The notes under the pieces were generated by a model, which searched no databases, was not told the DNA's origin, and saw only the letters and a program-made list of their open reading frames with translations. 64,000 nucleotides of DNA from NCBI GenBank assembly GCA_029204225.1, contig CM055095.1, positions 59,480,865 to 59,544,864 of the forward strand, read 5' to 3'. Made by a program: the position numbers and the translations under genes. The stretch's first letter is position 1, and each line of letters starts with the position of its first letter. Origin of the DNA: Diphasiastrum complanatum (lineage: Eukaryota; Streptophyta; Lycopodiopsida; Lycopodiales; Lycopodiaceae). Below, piece by piece: positions 9,809-20,500 of the stretch.

Positions 9809-11303
9809 ATGGCCTCTTCCTCATCATCCTCACGAGAATCAGGCTTGAGTTCATTTTTGAGTGAATTTGGGATTATTGAAAATCTGGACTACTTCCACAG
9901 CCTATTCAGGCCATATCTACATGTTTTCAGGACCGCACAACCAAATTCTGACGTATTTTATGAACATTATGTCAGATTCAGAGATATACTTAGCAAGCTT
10001 GTTTTCTCCATAGGTCAACTCCAATACATGCATTATACTGATCTTGTTCATTTTTTCCCAGCTTTTAGACATAGACTGGATCGAATGTTCACCAAATTGT
10101 TTGATCTTTTCAAAAGTAGTTCTATGTGTCTGTATTGCAACAAGAAATGTCGATTGGTTGAATATCATAGTGGTTTCGTACTTTTTCTTTTAGTTCAGAT
10201 TCCAGATGATGATGAGTTTCTTGTTGCTGACCCTCCTTTTGCACCCTCCTCTGTTCAGTTAGCCATTAAGGATATCAGTCACTTTCTTATCGACACTCCT
10301 AATAAAGAAAGTGACTTCATTGATCTAAATACTGATGTTCTCGGGGATTCTTTCATTGGCCAAAATACATCTGATGATGAATCCAAATCTATGGAGGATT
10401 TGAAATGTCTTTTCAATTTGTCTGTATATTATATTAATGACGATGTATATTTTACTACTGCTGATTTATGTAAATTTTTTGACTATCGTGAGGACGAGGT
10501 TCTATGCTTATTATCCGGCACAATTTTTGAATTCTCCGACTTTGTAGATTTTGAGACAGATGACCTTGTTGCTGGTATTGATTTTGAGGAGGGTCTTATG
10601 ACCGGTGAAGAATGTCTGAATAAGACTTTATCAAATATAGATGAGGATGGGCGAGGCAGACCATCCGATGAAGAATTCACGACATTTCAATCCCAGATGG
10701 GCTTCCCTTGTCCATCATTAATGCATTTCACTGATGATTCCACTTCAGTGATCATCCTGATCTGGTTGCTGCTGATGATGAAGAATGTGTAAGTGTTTAA
10801 TCTTCCTTGCATTTAAATGTTTTCAATCACTAAATGTGTTTTTGCTAACATATTTTCTATTGCAGGATGCTCTCATAATAGATGATTTTGCTGCAAGACG
10901 AGGTGGTTTCAGACAACACGCATCCTCGTTCCAGAGGGACAGTGGACTGGGACACTATCTTTGGCATTTCTTGAAGAGTGAGATATGTATTGCTCATTCC
11001 AAGCTGAGCCCAGTCGGGGAGAGTCTTATAATGGCTGTTAAAACTTTATCATTTTATTTAGAAGGACATAAATTTGTTAAGACAAATAAGATCATTTTTG
11101 TCAAAAGATCTTATGTTTTGAACATTTTAGGCTTTAAAGATGAGAATGTTCCTTTAAGGAGATCCCATTATTCATTGTATTCCACTTATATTGAGCTTAG
11201 TGAAAATAAGAATAATGCACATCTATTAAATGCATATGCTAGCAGAGAATTTCTTCATGACAATACCACCATAGAATCTGATACAAGATCTGATGATGAA
11301 TAG
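9809..11303 (+). pseudogene. unknown two-exon transposon gene with DDFAARRG core
   Basis: The start is the ATG at 9809 in a strong context (GCCATGG), giving MASSSSSSRESGLSSFLSEF. The middle is strongly acidic (many D/E/S residues). A canonical intron (GTAAGT at 10789 to TTGCAG ending 10865, 77 bp) separates exon 1 from exon 2, which begins DALIIDDFAARRGGF and ends at 11303. To join the exons in frame, a single-base shift near 10741 is needed: after it, exon 1 ends FSDHPDLVAADDEEC. A related protein with the same core and intron position is encoded on the minus strand at 27035-28050. I do not recognise the family. Co-occurrence with H3-like genes at both loci suggests a shared function. Confidence 0.6.
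10789..10865 (+). other. intron in the DDFAARRG gene
   Basis: It has a GTAAGT donor, a pyrimidine-rich TTTTCTATTGCAG acceptor, 77 bp and phase 0. It falls directly before the codon for the D of DALIIDDFA, the same place as in the paralogous gene at 27467-27558. Confidence 0.8.
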
Positions 11304-11772
11304 TTGACACTTTGTATAATACAATCAATACATTTACATTGGGTATTGCTCCTCTCTTGTTCAATGAATTTGCAAAGCAATTCTGAACATGTCATGATGA
11401 TCTTCTACTCAGCAATCATCTAATTTTCTCTTCCTGTATGAACTTGCATGCTTTTCTAAACTTGTTGTATTGTGTGGACTTTGTTATATGTCAAATCTGA
11501 ACTCTGCGGTAGAACCACTGAAACAATTGACAAATGTAGTTTCGTTTTTCATTGGTTCCTCCATGTTGTGTATTTCGATGAAATGCTGCTCGTGCTTGCC
11601 AGTGTGACTTCTCCATCCCTTGTGATGACCATACACTCAAGCTTCCATATGTATTTGCAAAAAATGTTGTATGATCTCTTAGTATGTGCCGCATATGTCA
11701 AAATCATAATGTTAGTCTTATGTTTAGATCTATATACATATGAAAATTTGAAAGCATTTTGAAAATTTTATA
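11304..11772. other. spacer between convergent transposon genes
   Basis: No supported gene. It separates the 3' ends of the DDFAARRG gene and the minus-strand transposase candidate and probably holds their terminator regions. Confidence 0.5.
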
Positions 11773-13934
11773 CTAACCATGTAATGAGTGATGTGATCTT
11801 CTCCCATGCTTTTGATATTGCATTAACAAACTTGAAACAAGTCCTTTGGACAGCTTTCTTATCGATATCAGAGTATTTTTTTTTCTTAAAATAGCAATCA
11901 TACTATCAAGCTTTTTCCATACATCAACTTTTAGAACTCTGGTTTTGCCGTCTTTCTCGAAGTCCTGAGTGGCAGCAATAATATCTGTCCAGACTGAGTG
12001 TTGAATATTAGAAGCCTTACCAGTATGATTTGATAGAAAACGACGTGCTTTTGCTCCTCCTATGCTTGGCTTAGTTGGCATGTTTTCATTCTTTTCTGAA
12101 AGCTTTTCATCTTTTTGAATTTTGACATGTCCTTTATGGAGTCCTGCTTTTGATAAAACATCTTCTAATCGAGAGATAGCTTCCTTTGCTAATGATGTTG
12201 GCTTAGTATTCCGAGCAAAGCTATATGAAGATAAATGATCTTTTCTATTAATCTAACTTCTGCATGAAGAGTGCAAACATGCATATTTTTAAGGGGATAG
12301 GCAGCACAGGCTTCCAGTTTCGATCTGCATATTCTCTAGTAATTCCTGTACTCTTAGGTACATCTTTTGCCATTTTCATGTAGTACAAACAAGGGTGTTT
12401 TGATGTAGCACCGTGAGAGACATTATACATACATTTCAATGTTTTCAAATCACCTGCTAAGTGCCATTCAACATTGAAGTCTCCAACTCCTGGAACATTG
12501 AGAAATCCTCCATCCATATGGTCCTTGATGATCCTAGGATAAGATGTCCTTGAGAATATCCATGATAATATATCATGATCCTCTTTCAGCACTTGTCCAA
12601 AGAATTAATCATACTTAGTTTACAATGTATTAATATACTATTCAATGAATGTAATGTAATAATGAGGCTAGTTACCTGAAACATTGCCAACCACCATATA
12701 TCATTTTCTGACTGGACACTGAATTTGAAATCTTCTTGGTTCTCTGTTTGGGATAGGGCACCATTCATGAGAGTTATACTAACCCTTTTCATCTTCTGCC
12801 CTTTCACAATTTTTGACTCATCTAACTTAAGTACTATGATTATTTTGCCATTCACCTTTTCATAGGTTATATCATAGAATGTGACGATGTATCTCAACAA
12901 GTAATTTAGATCAACAAATAAATTGTTTGATGAATTATAGAATATCGATCTTCCATCAGTTTCATACACCTCCTCAATATGAAATGGAGTTCTAGCGATC
13001 TTACGCATACCTATGTTTAATGTATCCCTCTCTTTCTTCAAGTGGTATGTCCTAGGGATTGGGACTTTTCTAATTTGAACTTGCTTAAAAGCTTCTCTAA
13101 TTAGTTTAAATATTGTTGCATATGCTTCCCTACTAATACTTGCAAAATCACAAGCACCCTGAACTATAGTCTTATCTAAAATATTTTGAATGTCCACCAT
13201 TAAAGACTCTGCTATTTTACACTTTACATTTGAAATCCTATTGTTCATCATGATACGCTCAGTGGATTTGCAAGTCAATATTGTGCCCAATGACATTCCT
13301 AGTGAAGCATTGTCTTTAATATTTCGAGGAGCTACTAATGCAGATCTGCAAAAAAAACAAATAGTTAACAGAATATCACCATAGCTGAAATTAAATCCAA
13401 ATGTCATTGAAAAACTTACAAAATTTAGAATATGCTTACTTGAATGCACGAATCCTTCTATTTCAATAACCTCCTTTTGAAAGCGTTTGAATATCCTTGC
13501 AACTTTGTCGCTTTCGCTTCTTACTTTCAGCCTTCTTCTTTACCAAATCCACATCCTTCAGTAATTGTAAGTTTTCAATACGAATAGACTGTAAGACTGA
13601 TTGCATTTGCTCTAGTTCTGATTTGATATTGATTGCTATCTTCTGTAATGATTCATTATTATTTTTTTAATTATTCATTTTCTTCTATCATCTTTTGGAG
13701 ATGACAATCTCTATTCTGACAATAAGAGGATATCCGAATTAACTCACCTTCTAAAAAATGAACTTTATTCATATAAAGTTGTTTTCCATGGTTTTGCAAT
13801 CTTTCACAATATCCTAGTAATCCACTATGCCCATTGCATATCCATGTAACTAAATGAGTTATTGAAAAGAATGTGGGATGTGTCAAAGTGCTTGGATCTT
13901 GTGGATATAATGTTCCATCTGTCCACAAATCCAC
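11773..13934 (-). pseudogene. candidate transposase, multi-exon
   Basis: Pieces read in order on the minus strand. 13934-13671 is cysteine-bearing (MDLWTDGTLYPQD ...). About 13640-13440 has a coiled-coil/basic stretch (SELEQMQSVLQSIRIENLQL). A 94-bp GTAAGC-to-TTGCAG intron (13439-13346) leads to exon 13345-12676 (SALVAPRNIKDN ... KLDESKIVKGQKMKRVSITLMN). A 95-bp intron (12675-12581) leads to DHDILSWIF ... VEWHLAGDLKTLKCMYNVSH and HPCLYYM, then after a frameshift near 12290 PIPLKNMHVCTLHAEVRLIE, ending at 11773. The GDLK...HPCxYC block followed by a CTLHxxxRxxEK block resembles large transposase-like proteins of several eukaryotes whose superfamily I cannot name securely. Frameshifts and stops inactivate this copy. 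Intron phases agree across both junctions. Confidence 0.6.
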
Positions 13935-14554
13935 GTTTTTCTTTCCTTATGCCTTGTAACGAGAACGATCTTCAGCAGATATTTAAACTCCTTTGCCTCT
14001 TCTTCTCTGCAAAGGTGCCAAATCAACAGGGACTTTCACATGTAGATGATATAATATCATCATAAAAAAAATAATAGAGTAATCAGTTGCATCAAAGTAC
14101 TATGACCAAATTCTATGAAGCAAAACAAAATACTCATCTTTGATTATATTATATACTATGTACGATCAATCCAATCTCCATGCTCGTATGCTTGATTCAA
14201 ATTTGGAAATGCCGCTCATTTTTTTACTCCAATAGGTAGTTGGCGCTCATATTTCCATTCTCGTGGAAGGAATGCATATGTAAACATTTTGCAATTTTTC
14301 CTGATTCAAATTTGGGGATGGCGGTCATATTCTAGATACAGTGAAAATATTGCCCTTTTTGTAACCAATGGAGGGAATATTTTTGAATTTAGTCAAGTTA
14401 TACTGCGAACTGTTAACAGTTCTTAACTGTGACTATAGACACTGTGGTTAGATCATTAGGAGTTGTGGAGGCCTTGGGAGTGGTGTGGGCAAGCAAATAA
14501 ACAATATTGTTTTATTTATTTTGATATTTTTGTATATCCTACATGGCATTCCTT

Positions 14555-14589
14555 AAAGAGTCTTTTTGATATTGAGAACTCCTCTAATG
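14555..14589 (-). repeat. right terminal inverted repeat
   Basis: 35 bp ending CTCCTCTAATG, an exact reverse complement of 6007-6041; gypsy gag coding sequence resumes immediately after it. Confidence 0.95.
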
Positions 14590-14709
14590 TGTCTTGGTTT
14601 GTATCAGGTTTGCCTGATGACATGGCATATAATATTCTCTCAAAATTTTCTAAGACTTTTGAGGATGCTATCTCTAGGGCAGTTGCTATAGAACATGCTG
14701 ATAAGAGAA
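14590..14709 (+). pseudogene. gag of gypsy element A, continuation
   Basis: The frame reads SWFVSGLPDDMAYNILSKFS and AISRAVAIEHADK, matching the minus-strand gag around 43100-43240. It is the part of the gag displaced by the DNA transposon. Similarity stops at 14710, where unrelated sequence begins, so the rest of element A is lost. Confidence 0.8.
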
Positions 14710-15960
14710 GGCACATATGCAATTGTGGACTCACATTTTCAAATTCATTGTCATTAGTACTAGATTTAAGATTGGCTTCGTATTCTCCAATATAATCTAG
14801 TAGCCTTGCAAATTGAATCAAAGATACGTGAATGAGGGATCGTGTGCTCCAGTAGTATAAGTATTCAAATAGTATTATTGGTGTCAGAGCACACATGGCA
14901 GAACCACTAGGGATCATGGAAAACATATCAAGTCTTTGTCATCAAGGACTGATGACTTTTTGTAGCGGGAAGAAATGTTAGCCCTAGTTGTGCCTTGTCT
15001 TGCCTAGCATAACCTTAGACCAATCGGTTGATAGAGGGCCAATTGACTGTAAGCAATTGTGATGGTTGATAATTGTAGCTAGGCATCATGCCAAGTAGGG
15101 TTAGGTGTGTTGCAGCTAGCAACTCAGTGAGACATCAAACAAATTGTCAGAAGATTGAGAATTATCGTCATGCACCTAGTTGTCATTGTTGGAGGTAGCT
15201 AGGGCATGACAACAAGTTAGTTTACAAATTGTCAGGGTGACTAAGTGGGTTACTATGCCATGTCTAGGCATGGGGGTGATCATTGAGGGACTTGTGTGAG
15301 TTATTTGTTGGTCAAAAACTTAGAGAGCTGGTTAGGACTTGATCAACCTTGACAGGACCAAGTGACTAGGCACCACAACTTGTAGGTAGAGTCCTTAAGA
15401 AGCGGTGATAAGTTGGGAGGAGACTCATTTGATCACCAACTAGTGTCGGAGAGACGAGCTTGGAAGAGCCAAACTTGTAACAGATGTCAAGTCATTGCGA
15501 CAAAGGTTGCATACTATTGAAATTGTATGAAACAACACTATAGCCTTATAGTTACTCTTATTTGGAAAAGAGGTAAGCATGAAGTTGGAGATTGCATGTC
15601 TCCTTTGTATTAAAAGGTATTGTCTTGGACTTATCATCGATATAGAAAATTATCGCTTATTAGGAACTTCTTGAGGCACACCAATAACAAAATTAGTAGT
15701 TGTAGAGGTGCAACAAGCCCCTTACAAAATTGGGTGCACTGATGGTACTACTCCAAACAATCCCATCTAGAACCACACAAAAAAATAGAGGTCCACGTGA
15801 GAAGCACCAAAGTTTTGATCAAGTTGCCTTGGAGTTTCCACCTTACACAAATGTATTTTGAAAAGAGTTTCCACCTCTAGCTCTTGGTCATGGATCATGT
15901 TGATGACTCAGCTTATGATGATGCAGTTAGTGATGAAGATGATCTTTATGGTTACTAAAG
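14710..15960 (+). mobile_element. degenerate LTR-element start
   Basis: TGGTGTCAGAGC at 14880-14891 differs by one base from the Met primer-binding site. It is followed by an ATG at 14896 (MAEPLGIMEN...). The preceding 170 bp would be the 3' part of an LTR. No conserved gag or pol motif can be read in the remaining kilobase, so the assignment is tentative. Confidence 0.35.
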
Positions 15961-16521
15961 AATTTAGAAGTAACTTCTCTCTTTAGTGTGACAAGCTAGT
16001 CCTTATGTAATTTTAGATTGGTGGACTTCCTTAGTAAAAAATGTGTGGATGTTTTTCCCTCACTGAATCTGTGCTATGTAGCCACCTGCTCTTTTAAGTT
16101 TAAGACAGTAGAAATTCTCGAATAGCACGAGATTGATATCCAGTATGATTAAGCTAGAATAGTGCTTGTAATCTGCAATCAAAATTAGACAACTCGCAAG
16201 ATTTTGAACATCATGGTCTGTTTCAAATGCTGAAAGTGAACTTATATTTGCAAATATCAACTAAAATTGGAAATACCATGACATACTAGTCACAAATGAA
16301 TATACATGCAGCTCATCGGCAGTTTAAGAGGTTTTCCAAAGTGATTAAGCTTCAAAATGATGGTCTAGATTTCAACTTTGTTGTGAGACATCCATTTGCA
16401 CTAATGATACTTTTTGTTCGCTTGCATCACCAATGGTAGATTAGCTCTAGAGATATTCAGACTATGTTGTTCAATTTTGACAGTTTAATTGAACTTGGGT
16501 TTTTGAATTTGGATTTTGCAG
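15961..16521. other. unassigned, possibly upstream part of the FAS2 pseudogene
   Basis: No clear feature. A stretch near 16310-16370 could be a heavily decayed earlier FAS2 exon but the match is too weak to claim. Confidence 0.3.
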
Positions 16522-18112
16522 TTTCCACCCCGTAGACGTTCTTGACCTTGAATGATGATCGGATGGCTTTTTACTTGTATCTGGCACTGATGATAATCCT
16601 GTATCATTTGGGATGTTGCAAGAGGCCAGACTTGATAAGTATATTGGTTTTGATGCTCAATTGTGAGAATTACTATGTGCTATTTTGTAGTTGCTGGTCC
16701 TCTAAAAACAACTAGCAATTAATTCATGGGATGCTAGAAAGATAAACATTTCTCTGAATGTCTTGAATTTTTGTGAGATTTTTTGTATAGTCTTCTCTTG
16801 TTTCTCAACTTGTACAAAACCACGACTTTTACAAAATCACAGCGGTCTCACACTATGATGGAATTTTTGTATTGATGGATCATGTCGTGAGAAAATTGCA
16901 AGGCTCTCACAAATGCCAGGCATAAAGCTCTTTTGATGTGAATATTGAGATCTCTAATTCTGTACAATTGGGTGCATGTTGTGTAATTTGCTCATGTGGC
17001 CTTTATGGCCTTTTTTTATTGAAAGGACTTGCTTTTATCTGCCCCAATGCATGTTTGTTACCTTGTATAAGTGTGAATAGCTTTACAGGTCCAAATGAGA
17101 ATAGAAAACCATTGATTGTGATGGTTGACCACTGGGTGAAAATAACTGTGATCACCTTCTATTCAGCTGAATTTCTTCTAGTCTTGAGCAGCTGGAATAT
17201 TCATGTTTCTGTCAGTTGGAATGCTTGGAAGATTATGAAAGCTTCAGTGACATAGCTTATTTTTGTAACTTGTATTGCTTATCACAAACCTTTTGATTGA
17301 TTGCACTTTGCAGATAACCCCCGTGAAATACCATTTATTCCATCATGAGACTTTATCTTCGTTCTTTGAACTTCTTTCCAAAGACTAGCTTGGTCGTCGG
17401 ATGATTCTTTTCTACTTATACCTGCAGGTAATGGTTTTTGAGGTTTGTTCATGTGCATCTCAGTCTATATCGAATGGACTGAATCACATAACATTATATT
17501 TGTCCTCTGCAGATTCTTCTCCATCCAACACAACAAATATCTTTTCAAGGAAGGAATTATCAAGGTTAGGACTTCTTTGAACAAAACAGAGCTAGCAATT
17601 TGAACTTGTTTTCTCACATTAAAAATATGGATGGAGCTAAAGACATGAAATATATAGTTTGTAAACAGAAATGGCTTGTTCTCAGGGATATATTTGCTAA
17701 TTTACAATACATACAGGCATGTTCTTCAACTTCCAGTTGCTCGTAAGTCGGTTTTTGCAGTGAGGTTTTGTCCAGTTGTATTCAATCTATGTCCGTCTTC
17801 AAGCAAATCTAAGAATGAAATGCTTGGTACTCCTGAAACCCTGCTCATCTGTATAATATTACTCTATGTTAGTCTGCTTGTTAACCTTGGATCAGTTCAA
17901 GACTGGCTTTATTTTAATCCAATTGGCATGTTTGAAGAGTTGCACTAACTTTATTATTGGAATCTTTTCAAGATTTTGGAATTTTCCGATTGCCATACAG
18001 GTTGGCGTTTGCTGCACCTACACTCAACTCTATTTGTATATGATACTCAAATGTGTGCCCTATCGCGGTAGTTGCTGGGCTTCACTATGCTGCAATAACT
18101 GATCTTGCTTGG
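16522..18112 (+). pseudogene. FAS2: CAF-1 subunit FAS2 (CHAF1B-like) pseudogene fragment, introns retained
   Basis: Five exon-like blocks match the WD40 protein FAS2 in order. 16522-16662 has DVLDLE, then SSDGFLLVSGTDDNPV. 17314-17427 has KYHLFHHETLSSFF and, after a shift, RLAWSSDDSFLLIPAG. 17513-17564 has SSPSNTTNIFSRKELS. About 17717-17815 has LQLPVARKSVFAVRFCPVVF. 17978-18112 has FRLPYRLAFAAPTLNS and VVAGLHYAAITDLAW. Splice sites flank most blocks (TTTTGCAG, TTTGCAG, CTCTGCAG, ATACAG acceptors; GTGAG, GTAATG, GTTAGG donors). FAS2 is the middle subunit of the chromatin assembly factor that deposits H3-H4. Stops (for example in DLE-stop and ICI-stop), frameshifts, a missing N-terminal part and a missing blade between the first two blocks make it a pseudogene. 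Retained introns rule out a processed copy. Confidence 0.8.
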
Positions 18113-19565
18113 TTGGTCCTGCTCTTAGATCTAACATGCACAAATGTGCAAACTATTTGTTGCTTATTTCTTTATGTACTTAAACTAGTTTGTTATATTG
18201 TTCATGATTTTATCTTCAGTGATACATGAGGGAGATTTAGTAATACTTGCTAAAAATGGTTGGAAGGATTCTATATGGAATCAGCCTAGGACTTGATTTA
18301 TGGGTAGCATCCCTTAAGTATCTTAAATGAATGTTCTACATAGGATATAATTTTCCTATATATTTTTTTCAAACATTGCATGGGGTGCATCTGCTCATCA
18401 TGGACGAGGTCGAGGAGTTTCATATGGTTATCCCCACCAAACAACAGTTGACACCATATTTAATGTATTTAATGCTTTGGGACAAGTAGAGCTGGCTACT
18501 ATATTGCAACTGATCAGAGACAGAAATTTATATAGGAAAACTAAATTCTTTTTTGTTAAAAATTTTGTATATAGGAAAATACTTATTCTAGGAAACTCTT
18601 GGTTAGCAAAAGTTTTCCTATATTGTCAATCTAGGAACTGTTTCATTTTTCCTAGTGTGCACAGTTCCTAGTTATGTGTATTTCATTCTCTCAATTTGGT
18701 TTTATTGACACCACGTTTTCTATGCAGGCTTTTTTCTGAGGCAAAGGAGTCGGTGGATTCAATTTTTTGAGGAAGCAGACAGGTCGAAAATGCCGTCGGA
18801 ATAGGCAGATCTGCCATATTTGCTATTCCGAAGGCTATTCCAGGTGAGGGTGCTGGATGAGGACGATGTAGATCCATAGTTGAGGGTGCTGTATATCTAG
18901 GCTTCCAGAGAGTTTGAATACCCATCGCAATATACGGATCTGTTGGATTTGCTAAATCAGTGTCTATTCCGATGGCTGTTCCGATGCCAGATCCTCCTGC
19001 CAATTTTTTTGGTGGATATGCTGGATTGCATATGGATGTTTGTTGCTCTTTTTGTAAAATTAATTTGCTACAACTATTTTTTGTGATACTAAACTAAACA
19101 AACTGCAATACTAGTTTTTGTTTTGCAGATTTCATTATTGGATACTGGACCAATATTCATCATAACATTTCAGGCAGATCATCATAGCAACTTCCTGAGG
19201 TACTTTCAAGGTCAAAATGGAGCTCGGAATAGATCATGCTAGTTCTAACAACATACCAGTGTCTATCCCGATGTCTGTTGTGACCTCTGTTGACATTTTA
19301 TTTATATCTTTCAAATGACAGATCTGTGAGTTTTATGATACATTTGTAAAGATTGGGTGTTTTTTTAGAAGAATATTCAATTGTGTTGACCAGTTCTATG
19401 ATTTTCCCATGACAATTTGTTACATGGGTTCTTGATATGAAATTGTTTTGCAGCTTTTTATGCCGATTTTTGGGCTCTAACATCATCCAAGCAGCTGACT
19501 AACACAACTAATAGCAAGTCTAGGTACTTGTACATTATTGTAGTTTGTCTCCTATTTTATTGTTG
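18113..19565. other. unassigned sequence downstream of the FAS2 pseudogene
   Basis: Further FAS2 blocks are not recognisable. Short open frames exist, but none shows conserved motifs. TATTCCGATGG-like phrases recur at 18790-19000 and near 19260, suggesting a decayed local repeat. Confidence 0.35.
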
Positions 19566-19734
19566 TAGATCAATAGAATAGAACCATACGGTTCGGGAGT
19601 TTTGATTAGCACTCTCCTCGTGTGTGTGTAGGTTTTAGGGTTTAGGGTGTGTGTGTGAACGTGCATGTGCATGTGCGTGTGCGTGTGCGATGCCATTCGT
19701 TTATGTTTCATGATTTGTTAGATCTTAATTTATT

Positions 19735-19767
<33 letters not shown>

Positions 19768-20500
19768 TTCCCATATCATAGTCCAAGCTATTATAGGTAT
19801 TGAGTCAAAGCTATGAGGGCAATACTAACATATAAATCCATTTTCAATCTATAATTAACCACATACCCTAAACCCTAACAATATTGGTGAACACACGAAT
19901 CCATTGAGGATGCAAAGGGGGCTAACTGGCTCCGCGATCGAATTGTCTGTGCCGATAGGGTGTCTCGCCTAAAAATGACGACACCAAAGAGGCATATGGT
20001 GTGCAGGCCATGGACGTTCTTGAACCTCATGGTTCACCATGTCAAAATGAGGAAAGTGTGTCTGTTACTTCAAACTCAATAACTCTAAAAAGTTGCATGA
20101 GGTTCATCTGGATTCAAACAAGTGTCCACATGTAACTACTTTGAAGTGTTGAGTTTGAAGTAGCAACATCCTTTTCTATCTTCGATGCTACGAACCGTGT
20201 GGTTCAGGGACTGCCATGGGCCTACACACCATAGTCCTCTTTCGTGTTTTCATAGATGAGACACCCGCTCGTTACGTACGAGTCACTTGTGGGGCCAGTG
20301 AGCCTCTTATTGATGTCTATTCCTCAATGTGGTTCAATCTAGATCATCATTGTTGTTTGAACTTGAAATGGTCATGAATCTGACAATACATATGTGTTGG
20401 TATTGACGTTGCAACCATGAGACAATATACATAAATGTTTTGGCATAGGTTTCACAATACTCTATTTTTTTAAGCCAATGGGACGAGAGAGAGAGTAACA
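19566..20500 (+). repeat. dispersed repeat R1, copy 1
   Basis: About 0.93 kb shared in direct orientation with 23640-24560, collinear and roughly 85-90% alike by eye. Landmarks in both are TTTTAGGGTTTAGGGTGTGTG, a GTGGTTCCC...TCCAAGCTATTATAGG block and a segment TTCAAACTCAA ... TTGAGTTTGAA forming an inverted repeat about 90 bp apart. It has no coding capacity. Confidence 0.8.
19736..19766. repeat. (TG)n microsatellite
   Basis: About 15 perfect TG units inside repeat R1; shorter TG tracts flank it from 19619. Confidence 0.9.

Larger units (their letters stand above)
6007..14589. mobile_element. 8.6-kb DNA transposon with perfect 35-bp terminal inverted repeats
   Basis: Both ends carry the same 35-bp sequence in inverted orientation (6007-6041 and 14555-14589, beginning CATTAGAGGAGTTCTCAATA), identical at all 35 positions. 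The element splits a gypsy gag gene; the uninterrupted paralogous gag at 43230-43245 shows the target. Left and right flanks join back to that empty site with no evident target duplication. Inside are an unknown spliced gene (6469-7667), a histone H3-like gene (minus, 8515-8979), an unknown DDFAARRG gene (9809-11303) and a multi-exon candidate transposase (minus, 11773-13934). The termini are not CACTA, and the gene set fits no superfamily I can name with confidence. The coding genes are damaged while the termini are not. Confidence 0.85.

Noticed and set aside
6007-14589. CACTA (CMC) or Helitron classification of the 8.6-kb element
   Set aside because: Termini begin CATTAG, not CACTA, and no 3-bp duplication is seen; a Helitron would lack inverted termini.
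16938-17255. A 105-codon membrane-protein-like frame
   Set aside because: Falls in an intron-like interval of the FAS2 pseudogene and has no conserved motif.
18683-19003. Minus-strand frame MAGGSGIGTAIGIDTDLANP
   Set aside because: Low-complexity translation of a decayed ATTCCGATGG-type repeat; no homology signal.
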